A stretch of DNA of 11,038 nucleotides from VRUE01 sp040508545 (lineage in GTDB: Bacteria > Actinomycetota > Thermoleophilia > Solirubrobacterales > 70-9). The notes below the pieces were generated by a model. The model was given only the letters and a program-made list of their open reading frames with translations. It had not been told where the DNA came from and made no database searches. Of this stretch, positions 1 to 6,238 are shown piece after piece. The position numbers and the translations under genes were made by a program. The DNA lies in assembly GCA_040508545.1 (NCBI GenBank), contig JBEVMR010000122.1, positions 1-11,038 of the forward strand, in the 5' to 3' direction. How positions within the stretch are numbered: the first letter of the stretch is position 1; each line of letters begins with the position of its first letter.

Positions 1-6
1 CACTCG

Positions 7-867
7 ATGACCACCACCAAGCAATCCACCTGGGGCGCAACCCTGCGGACCACGATCCTGATGGCCGCCCTCGGCGGCCTGCTCGTCTTGATCGGCGCCT
101 TGATCGGCGGGCCGAGCACCGCGGCCACGTTCCTCTTCATCGCCCTGGCGATCAACTTCTTCTCCTACTTCTTCAGCGACAAAATGGCGCTGGCGATGAG
201 CCGCGCCAATCCGATCGAGGAATCGGAAGCGCCGCGGCTCTACGAGATCGTGCGCGAACTGTCGACCCGCGCCGGCTTGCCGATGCCGCGCCTCTACATG
301 ATCCCCCAGGATCAGCCCAACGCCTTCGCCACCGGCCGCAACCCGAAGCACTCCGCGGTCGCGGTGACGCAGGGGATCACGAAACTGCTCTCCGAGGACG
401 AGCTGCGTGGCGTCCTCGCCCACGAGCTCACGCACATCCGCAACCGCGACATCCTGATCCAGTCGGTCGCCTCGGCGATCGGCGCTGCGATCACCTACCT
501 TGCCTACATGATGATGTGGTTCGGCAGCGACGACGAGTCGCCGCTCAGCCTCGTCGCCTCGCTGGCCATGGTCCTGTTGGCGCCGATCGCGGCGACGATC
601 ATCCAGCTTTCGATTTCGCGCCAGCGCGAGTACGCGGCCGACGCCGGCGGCGCCGCGATCTGCGGCAACCCGGAGTCGCTGGCCAGCGCCCTGCTGCGTT
701 TGGAGCAGGGGGCGGAAGCGATCCCGATGCAGGTCAACCAGGCGGCCGAGCCGCTCTACATCGTCAGGCCCTTCAAGGGCAAGGGCATCGCCGGCCTCTT
801 CTCCACCCACCCGCCGATCGAGGAGCGGGTGAAAAGGCTGCGCCAGATGCGCCCGAGCTTGGGCTGA
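7..867 (+). CDS. htpX: HtpX-like membrane zinc metalloprotease (peptidase family M48)
   Basis: This is an integral-membrane zinc endopeptidase that in bacteria degrades misfolded membrane proteins under envelope stress. Its 286 residues match the usual HtpX length, so the gene looks intact. Visible elements are two N-terminal hydrophobic segments (about 16-33 and 39-56) and the HELTH zinc motif (H139, E140, H143) followed by IRNRD. Two more hydrophobic segments lie at about 149-172 and 182-200. The third zinc ligand is expected at E208 in the REYAAD motif, and the family's C-terminal THPP-x-x-ER-x-x-RL signature lies at 268-278. The ATG at 7 gives the expected cytoplasmic N terminus, but only six upstream bases are in the window, so its ribosome binding site and promoter cannot be judged. 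The hairpin at 899-925 separates it from the surface-protein genes, so a functional link to them is not shown. Confidence 0.96.
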   Translation: MTTTKQSTWGATLRTTILMAALGGLLVLIGALIGGPSTAATFLFIALAINFFSYFFSDKMALAMSRANPIEESEAPRLYEIVRELSTRAGLPMPRLYMIPQDQPNAFATGRNPKHSAVAVTQGITKLLSEDELRGVLAHELTHIRNRDILIQSVASAIGAAITYLAYMMMWFGSDDESPLSLVASLAMVLLAPIAATIIQLSISRQREYAADAGGAAICGNPESLASALLRLEQGAEAIPMQVNQAAEPLYIVRPFKGKGIAGLFSTHPPIEERVKRLRQMRPSLG

Positions 868-898
868 GCACGAAGGGCTTCATGGCGCTCCGGTTTAT

Positions 899-925
899 GG
901 GTGACCGGCTTTGAGCCGGTCACCC
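899..925 (+). terminator. Hairpin terminator after htpX
   Basis: A perfect 12-bp inverted repeat (899-910 with 914-925; GGGTGACCGGCT / AGCCGGTCACCC) closes a 3-nt loop, 31 bases after the htpX stop. Only a short run of Ts follows (GTTTCGT), so it is a GC-rich factor-independent or assisted terminator rather than a textbook one with a long U tract. Confidence 0.8.
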
Positions 926-969
926 GTTTCGTCGTGGAGCCGGTTTCCGACCCCCAGCCCAAACGCCCG

Positions 970-1001
970 TTGATCTGGGAACTGCTGAGATCCCAGATCA
1001 A
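970..1001 (+). repeat. Inverted repeat at the upstream end of collagen-like leader 1
   Basis: An 11-bp perfect inverted repeat (970-980 with 991-1001, arm TTGATCTGGGA) encloses a 10-nt spacer. Its sequence is unrelated to the inverted repeat at 9921-9951, yet both lie just upstream of the shared block ATAAG(T)CCCTGCAAAT. It could be a second terminator, an operator, or the first stem of a structured leader. No T tract follows, which weakens the terminator reading. The stretch between the htpX terminator and this repeat (926-969) holds nothing I can recognise. Confidence 0.6.
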
Positions 1002-1013
1002 GAGTTTCCCTTG

Positions 1014-1150
1014 ATAAGCCCTGCAAATAACGCTTTTGCTTATCAGTAGAAGGTGCGTATCTTGACAATTGCAAACGGGAGTGTTTATATCTTGTTTGCG
1101 TCTTTTGTGGTGGGAACCACATCTGTATAGCCAGCAAGGTACGCAAAGCA
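1014..1150 (+). promoter_or_regulatory. Leader element 1 (conserved with the leader at 9956-10083)
   Basis: This non-coding stretch shares ordered blocks with the leader of the second collagen-like gene. They are ATAAG-CCCTGCAAAT (1014-1027), GTGCGTATCTTGACAA (1053-1068), GTGTTTA (1081-1087), CGTCTTT (1099-1105), TGGGAAC (1111-1117) and GTATAGCCAG (1125-1134). Between the blocks are potential stems. One is 1012-1019 with 1038-1045 (TGATAAGC/GCTTATCA). Another is 1071-1080 with 1090-1099 (GCAAACGGGA / TCTTGTTTGC, with wobbles), looped by GTGTTTATA. The third is 1106-1111 with 1116-1121 (TGTGGT/ACCACA), looped by GGGA. The last two have counterparts with different arm sequences in the other leader, which suggests a structured RNA or a bipartite DNA element. 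I do not recognise the class. The promoter called inside it would leave the 5' part untranscribed. Confidence 0.5.
1062..1090 (+). promoter_or_regulatory. Probable promoter of the collagen-like / NHL / module-protein operon
   Basis: A perfect -35 TTGACA (1062-1067) is followed by a 17-bp spacer and TTATAT (1085-1090), preceded by an extended -10 TG (1082-1083). The second collagen-like gene has TTGACA, the same 17-bp spacing and TTACAT with the same TG, so selection on spacing is plausible. The -10 fits the consensus poorly at its second base. Transcription would start near 1097, leaving a leader of roughly 140 nt. Confidence 0.6.
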
Positions 1151-1220
1151 ACAGGGAACCAATAACCGAGTCCGCCAAAGGGGCCGCAAGGGAAGCGGCA
1201 GGCAGAGGGCTCACGGGACA

Positions 1221-1225
1221 AGGAG
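1221..1225 (+). promoter_or_regulatory. Ribosome binding site deciding the ATG at 1235
   Basis: AGGAG lies 9 nt before the ATG at 1235 and 6 nt before an in-frame TTG at 1232. The sister gene at 10121 begins at the aligned ATG with a similar site 10 nt upstream, which favours 1235. Both genes share the context GGGACAAGGAG...AGAGATTT. Confidence 0.75.
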
Positions 1226-1234
1226 AGAGATTTG

Positions 1235-2101
1235 ATGTTCTCGCCAATTCGCAACCGCTTCGGCATTCCGGGCGTGATCTCGGTGATCGCCCTCGTCTTC
1301 GCGATGTTCGGCGGCGCTTATGCCGCCAGCAACGACAATGGAAGCGACAACAGGGCATCTGCCTCGGCCAAGGCCAAGCAGGGAAAGCAGGGCAAGCCCG
1401 GCAAACCGGGTAAACCCGGTCCCGCTGGTCCTGTCGGTCCCGCTGGTCCTGCCGGTCCCGCTGGTCCTGCTGGTCCGAAGGGCGACGCCGGCTCCAACGG
1501 CTCCAACGGCAAAGACGGCGCCAACGGAAAATCGGTGGCTGTCACCGAGATTCCCGTCGGCCAGCTCGCATGCGAAGAACGCGGCGGCGCTTTGGTCAAA
1601 CAGGAAGGCGCCGGCTCGGGCACCGAGGTCTGCAACGGCGAAGAAGGCTCACCGTGGACCGCGGGCGGCACCCTGCCTCCCGGCGAGACGCAGACCGGAG
1701 CTTGGGCGTTCGGCAGCACCACGTCGGCAGTGAACGTCTATATGCCGATCTCCTTCACGATTCCCCTTGATGCTCCGCTCGGCCAAAGCGAAGTCCACTA
1801 CCTGAACAAAACCGGCAAAGAAGTCGTCGTCAACTTCAACACGTTCGAACTCGAAGAATTGACCTCGACCAAATGCTTGGGCAGTGCGGCCGCGCCGAGC
1901 GCCGAGCCCGGCCACTTCTGCATCTACACCGGGATGGGAATCAAATTCTCAGCCATCAGCAACTTCGCCAGCATCATCCCGGCGTCGAGCGTGGAAAGCG
2001 ACATTGCAGGCGCTTCCGTTTCGGGTGTGAGGTTCACCGCCGAAGCCAGTGAAGCGGGCGCGCGCGGCAACGGCACCTGGGCCGTGACGGCGGCCGAATA
2101 G
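1235..2101 (+). CDS. Collagen-like exported/surface protein (copy 1)
   Basis: This 288-residue protein is probably anchored in or exported across the membrane. Residues 11-31 form a hydrophobic signal or anchor segment ending in GGAYA, with a possible AYA cleavage site near 28-30. A short polar linker follows, then 17 uninterrupted Gly-X-Y triplets (glycine at every third position, 50-98), including GPA repeats that should form a collagen-like triple helix. The non-repetitive C-terminal part (100-288) contains four cysteines (113, 133, 214, 229), a VCNG motif at 132-135 and an LPPGETQTG segment. The second collagen-like protein in this window shares this layout, so it is a domain of its own, perhaps for trimerisation or binding. 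Only 45 nt without a visible terminator separate it from the next gene, suggesting co-transcription. The function is unknown; a structural or adhesive surface role is inferred. Confidence 0.9.
   Translation: MFSPIRNRFGIPGVISVIALVFAMFGGAYAASNDNGSDNRASASAKAKQGKQGKPGKPGKPGPAGPVGPAGPAGPAGPAGPKGDAGSNGSNGKDGANGKSVAVTEIPVGQLACEERGGALVKQEGAGSGTEVCNGEEGSPWTAGGTLPPGETQTGAWAFGSTTSAVNVYMPISFTIPLDAPLGQSEVHYLNKTGKEVVVNFNTFELEELTSTKCLGSAAAPSAEPGHFCIYTGMGIKFSAISNFASIIPASSVESDIAGASVSGVRFTAEASEAGARGNGTWAVTAAE
1418..1471 (+). repeat. Three tandem 18-bp units in the collagen-like coding region
   Basis: The unit GGTCCCGCTGGTCCTG plus two variable bases starts at 1418, 1436 and 1454. Each unit encodes GPAGP followed by V or A. 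The copies differ only in their last two bases, which points to recent expansion by slippage or unequal recombination. The matching region of the second collagen-like gene uses mixed synonymous codons. Confidence 0.9.
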
Positions 2102-2132
2102 GGAACCGTCGGCGACACAACGACCAAGTACG

Positions 2133-2137
2133 AGGAG
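2133..2137 (+). promoter_or_regulatory. Ribosome binding site deciding the ATG at 2147
   Basis: AGGAG is 9 nt before the ATG at 2147, the spacing also seen at the first collagen-like gene. An adjacent GTG at 2144 would be 6 nt away and an ATG at 2153 would be 15 nt away. The 2147 start is therefore preferred, though GTG 2144 cannot be excluded. Confidence 0.65.
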
Positions 2138-2146
2138 AGCCAAGTG

Positions 2147-5100
2147 ATGGCCATGCCGCAAGCAGTACTCCGCCGAGAGTATCGGCGTGATCTCGCTTGG
2201 CTCCTCTCGCTGGCCGTAGCGACCGGCCTTTACCTGCTCCTCGCCTCCCCGGCTACCGCAGACCAGACGATCTGCGGGCCGGGCTCGGGGGCCGGAGAGT
2301 GCGCCGGCCCCGCCGGGGTGGCGGTCGATCGCGAAGAAGGGCTGCTCTACGTAGCCGACAACGGCAACCACCGGGTGGATGTCTTCGAGGTCGACGGCAC
2401 CTTCCTGCGGGCGTTCGGCTGGGACGTCGCCCCCGACGGCGCTCCGGGAGACACCGTCGGCGACCAGCTGGAGGTCTGCACCAGCTCCTGTATGGCGGGG
2501 AGCACGGGCTCTGGCTCGGGCCAGTTCTCCGCGCTGAGATCGATCGCCGTGGATAACGACGAGCTCAGCCCGGCCTTCGGCGACGTCTACGTCTACGACG
2601 GTGGCGCCTTCGGCGTAGGCAACCACCGCGTGCAGAGGTTCGATCCAAGCGGTGAGTTCATTCTGATGTTCGGCGGCAAAGTCAACAAGACCAAAGTCGA
2701 AGAAGGCGCCCCGGCGGCGCAGCAGAACGTCTGCACCGCGGCTTCCGGGAACGCTTGCCAGGTGGGGACGGCCAGCGCCGCTCCCGGCCACTTCGCTTCC
2801 GGCACCGAAGTTCCCCGGATAGCCCTGGGCACCGCCGGCGTCATCCACTCCGCCGAGGTCATCGGCGAAGGGCGCCGCGTGCAGAAGTTCAGCCATGAAG
2901 GCGAGCTGCTCGAAGGGCTCGGCCCGCTGCCGCCGGGGGGATTCGCCAACGGGCTGAATGGCTTCACCGTCGAGGGGAGCGGGAGCCTCTACTTGGCCAA
3001 CGGTGCCGGCACCGGCGCGGTGCGCAAGTACGACTCGAGCGGCGCGCTGCTCGCCACCTTCCACTCCTCTTTCAATATCCAGGATCTCGCACTCGACGCC
3101 GCCGACGACCTTTACGTCATCGACAGCCAGGAGGGGCTGAGCGGGGGCAAACGGGCGATCTACCGCTACGAAGCCGGCACCACCCTGAACGGAGTCGCCT
3201 ACGGCGACGCTCAGCGCCGCTACGCCGCCGCCGCCCCCTACTCCGGCGCTGGGGGGGACGTCTTCGCCATCGAGGAGAACGGGGCCGTCTGGCACATCCC
3301 CTTCCCGCCACCGGGCCCGGTCATCCCCTCCGCGACGGGCAAAGCAAACCCGATTGGCAACACCAAGGCGACCCTGAACGCCGCGATCAACCCCGAGGGC
3401 AAAGCTTCGACCTACTACTTCGAGTACGTCGACGAGGCCACCTACCAGGCCGAAGGCTTCGCCAATCCCAAGAGCACGGCGGAGAGCCCGCTCGTGCCAC
3501 CGGCGAAACCGGCGCCCGCCGTCGACCCGATCTACGCGCTGGCGGCCGCCAGCGCCCAGATCGGCTGCCCCGAACCGACCCAGCAGGTGTTCGAAGAAGG
3601 CAAATGCCTGACTCCCGAAACGAGCTACCATTTCCGCGCAGTTGCCAAAAACGCCGACGGGGAAGACGTCGGCGACGAGGCGACGTTCGAAACCGAGCCG
3701 CCCCTGCAGATCCTGGCCACCTGGGCCACCGAGGCCGGCCCCGACTCCGTCGTTATTCAGGCCCAGGCCAATCCCCTGGGCATCCCGCTGAGCGGTCGCT
3801 TCGAGTACGTCGATGAGGCCACCTTCCTGAAAAGCGGTTTCGCCGAGGCGAGCGAGACCGAAGAGCTCGACTTCGGCGCGGGCAATGACCCAGTCACCCG
3901 CAGCGCCCAGCTGCACCAGCTCACCCCTGACACCGCCTACCGCTACCGGGTTGTGGTCGAGAACCTCTTCGGCTTCTCCCAGGCGGGCCCCGAGCGCGTC
4001 GTCCGCACCTTCCCCTTGCTCGAAGCGGTGGAGGACAACTGCGCCAACGCCGGCTTCCGCGCGGGCCCCGCCGCCGCCCTGCCCGACTGCCGCGCCTATG
4101 AGATGGTCTCACCCGTCGACAAAGAAGGGGGGGAGATAGAGGCTCTTGCCGGCCCCGTCTCCAACCTACCCGCAGAGCTCAACCAGAGCGCCGCCGTGGT
4201 GCCGGCGGAGGGCAGGGGCATCACCTACTCCTCCTATCGCGCCTTCGGCGATGCGATCTCGGTTCCCTTCACCTCCCAGTACATCGCCTCGCGCTACCCG
4301 CTGGGTGACCCCCAAGAGGGCTGGCAAAGTCACGGCATCTCCCCGCAGCGCGAAGGATCCTCCCTTTTCGCGGACGACTTGGGCCTTGACACCCAGTACA
4401 AAGCCTTCTCCGAGGATCTGCGCTATGGCTGGCTGCGCAACGACTCCGAGCCGGCGCTCGATGCCAAAGCGCTTCCCGGCTACGCCAACCTCTACCGGCG
4501 CGACAACGCGGACGAGAGCTTTGAGTCGGCCTGCTCGGTCAAACCGCCGAGTGCGGGGCCCAGCCAATACATCCCCGAACCGCAGGGGGTCTCGGCCGAC
4601 GCGGAGATCACGATCTTTCGCGCTAATGACAAACTGAGCAAAGACGCCTCGGGGGCGAAAATGAAAAGCGGCGCCCCGATCCGCCAGCTCTACGGCTGCA
4701 CCGGGGAAGCGCTGCGGGTGATCAGCGTCCTACCGCCCACCCTGGGCGGCAAAGCGAGCGGGGGCAACTCCGCGGTGGGAACCCGCTACGCCACCGGGGG
4801 CGATCATCGCGAGCTCAGCCTCCACAACGCGGTCTCCGAGGACGCCTCGCGCGTCTACTGGAGCGACACGGGCGAAGCCGAGACCGGCTCGGGCAAGATC
4901 TACCTGCGCCAGAGGCCCTTCGCCGCCGGTGCGGAGTGCGCGGGCGAAACCTCACCCTGCACGGTCGCGGTATCCGAGGCCGTGGGGGGCCCGGGGGCGA
5001 GCGCGGCGGCGCACTTCTGGACGGCGGCGCCCGACGGCTCGAGGGCGATCTTCAGCTTCGTCGGGGGGGCGCTCCAGGGCAACCTCTACGAATTCGACGC

Positions 5101-6238
5101 GGAGACCGCAACGCCGAGCCTGATCGCGAAAGGGGTGAGCGGCCTGGCCGGCTTCAGCGAGGACGCCGCGCGCCTCTACCTGGTCTCCGGCGAAGCGCTG
5201 GCGCCGGGAGCGGTCGCGGGGGAGGCGAACCTCTACCTGCATGAGGCCGAAGGGGGCGACTTCACCCTGGTTGCGACCCTGCCCGGAGGGGCGAGTGTGG
5301 GCGCCTGCGCGATCGTCGACCCGATCCCGATCGAACGCTGCGCGAGATCCACGCCCGACGGGCGTCAGCTGGCCTTCCTGTCGGACGATCCGCTGACGGG
5401 CTACGACAACGCCGACGCGGAAAGTGGCAAAGCGGCTGTCGAGGTCTACCTCTTTGATTCGGAGGCAGGCGGCGGCGAAGGGGAGCTCCTGTGCGTCTCC
5501 TGCAACCCGAGCGGTGGGCGGCCGGCGGGGCGTAGCCTGCGGTCCCCCTCCGGCAGCACGTACTGGGTCGCGGCCCGGATCCCGGGCTGGGAGCACGGCT
5601 TCCATGCCTCGCGAGTGATCTCGACTGACGGCCGGCGCCTCTTCTTCGAGAGCTTCGACGCGCTGCTGCCTACCGATACCAACGGCGCCTTGGACGTCTA
5701 CCAATGGGAGAGGGCGGGCAAGGGCAGCTGCGAGATTGCGGACGCCAACCACTTCGAGGCGAGTGGGGGCTGCCTGGACCTGATTTCCTCGGGCAAAGGC
5801 GCACAGGCCTCCGAGTTCGTCGACGCGAGCGCCTCGGGGGAGGACGTCTTCTTCAAGACCTCGGACAGCCTCGCGCTCCAGGACCCCGGGCTGATCGACA
5901 TCTACGACGCCCGCGTGGAAGGGGGCTTCCCTCCACCCGAGCCCCCGCCGGGACCTTGTGAAGGCGATTCCTGTCAGAGCCCGGCTGCCCCGCCGCGCCC
6001 CGCGACTCCGGCAAGCGCTGTCTTGCGAGGGGTGGGCAACGTGAGCGCCCCTCGCAAGTCCTGTCCCCGCTCTGCTCGGCGGGCGGAGCGCCCCGGCCGC
6101 CGCGCCTCCCGCGCCGCGCGCCGCGCTCAAGACCCCAGCGCCGCCGGGCGCCTGCGCCGCCGGGCGAAGGGCCAGGTCAAAGGGGCCAAGCGCTGCCGCG
6201 CCCCCAAGGCCAATGCCAACAAGGGGGGTGGACGATGA
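2147..6238 (+). CDS. Giant exported protein: NHL repeats, FN3-like segments, PD40-like propeller, basic tail
   Basis: This 1363-residue protein probably works outside the membrane. A signal peptide covers about 1-38, with likely cleavage after ATA. NHL-type propeller repeats follow, at about 54-95 (GVAVD...LYVADNGNHRV), 128-178 and 221-260, with weaker ones to about 352. Two fibronectin-III-like segments at about 389-520 and 520-623 share a FEYVDEAT sequence. A motif LPDCRAYEMVSP begins at 645. From about 755 to 1260 recur PD40/TolB-like strands such as TPDGRQLAFLS, APDGSRAIFS and STDGRRLFFES, implying a second beta-propeller. A proline-rich linker leads to a very basic tail (1302-1363; 17 Arg, 6 Lys, two acidic residues, two Cys). 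There are no catalytic motifs, so a binding or scaffold role at the cell surface is inferred. It overlaps the next gene by four bases, so translation of the two is probably coupled. A long open frame on the opposite strand is a GC-rich shadow. Confidence 0.92.
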   Translation: MAMPQAVLRREYRRDLAWLLSLAVATGLYLLLASPATADQTICGPGSGAGECAGPAGVAVDREEGLLYVADNGNHRVDVFEVDGTFLRAFGWDVAPDGAPGDTVGDQLEVCTSSCMAGSTGSGSGQFSALRSIAVDNDELSPAFGDVYVYDGGAFGVGNHRVQRFDPSGEFILMFGGKVNKTKVEEGAPAAQQNVCTAASGNACQVGTASAAPGHFASGTEVPRIALGTAGVIHSAEVIGEGRRVQKFSHEGELLEGLGPLPPGGFANGLNGFTVEGSGSLYLANGAGTGAVRKYDSSGALLATFHSSFNIQDLALDAADDLYVIDSQEGLSGGKRAIYRYEAGTTLNGVAYGDAQRRYAAAAPYSGAGGDVFAIEENGAVWHIPFPPPGPVIPSATGKANPIGNTKATLNAAINPEGKASTYYFEYVDEATYQAEGFANPKSTAESPLVPPAKPAPAVDPIYALAAASAQIGCPEPTQQVFEEGKCLTPETSYHFRAVAKNADGEDVGDEATFETEPPLQILATWATEAGPDSVVIQAQANPLGIPLSGRFEYVDEATFLKSGFAEASETEELDFGAGNDPVTRSAQLHQLTPDTAYRYRVVVENLFGFSQAGPERVVRTFPLLEAVEDNCANAGFRAGPAAALPDCRAYEMVSPVDKEGGEIEALAGPVSNLPAELNQSAAVVPAEGRGITYSSYRAFGDAISVPFTSQYIASRYPLGDPQEGWQSHGISPQREGSSLFADDLGLDTQYKAFSEDLRYGWLRNDSEPALDAKALPGYANLYRRDNADESFESACSVKPPSAGPSQYIPEPQGVSADAEITIFRANDKLSKDASGAKMKSGAPIRQLYGCTGEALRVISVLPPTLGGKASGGNSAVGTRYATGGDHRELSLHNAVSEDASRVYWSDTGEAETGSGKIYLRQRPFAAGAECAGETSPCTVAVSEAVGGPGASAAAHFWTAAPDGSRAIFSFVGGALQGNLYEFDAETATPSLIAKGVSGLAGFSEDAARLYLVSGEALAPGAVAGEANLYLHEAEGGDFTLVATLPGGASVGACAIVDPIPIERCARSTPDGRQLAFLSDDPLTGYDNADAESGKAAVEVYLFDSEAGGGEGELLCVSCNPSGGRPAGRSLRSPSGSTYWVAARIPGWEHGFHASRVISTDGRRLFFESFDALLPTDTNGALDVYQWERAGKGSCEIADANHFEASGGCLDLISSGKGAQASEFVDASASGEDVFFKTSDSLALQDPGLIDIYDARVEGGFPPPEPPPGPCEGDSCQSPAAPPRPATPASAVLRGVGNVSAPRKSCPRSARRAERPGRRASRAARRAQDPSAAGRLRRRAKGQVKGAKRCRAPKANANKGGGR
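6221..6230 (+). promoter_or_regulatory. Ribosome binding site inside the preceding gene
   Basis: The purine-rich stretch AAGGGGGGTG ends 4 nt before the ATG at 6235 and lies within the last codons of the upstream gene, where it also encodes the terminal GGGR tail. Together with the ATGA stop/start overlap it supports translational coupling. Confidence 0.55.

Noticed and set aside
970..1140. Known riboswitch (c-di-GMP, TPP, guanidine and others) in leader 1
   Set aside because: I compared the conserved blocks with the core motifs I remember for these classes. A CTGAGA in the loop of the first repeat is the only TPP-like string, and no class fits as a whole.
868..1234. Small protein gene in the htpX to collagen-like gap
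   Set aside because: The open frames here cross the terminator hairpin and the leader, lack ribosome binding sites and have no recognisable features.
1418..1471. CRISPR-like array
   Set aside because: The 18-bp units are contiguous, in frame, and encode Gly-X-Y triplets; there are no unique spacers.
1949..3916. Long open frame on the - strand (655 codons)
   Set aside because: It overlaps the collagen-like gene and the signal-peptide and NHL region of the giant protein, shows no recognisable domain, and is expected in GC-rich DNA where antisense stops are rare.
4952..6130. Open frame on the - strand (392 codons)
   Set aside because: It is antisense to the propeller and tail of the giant protein and has no ribosome binding site or domain.
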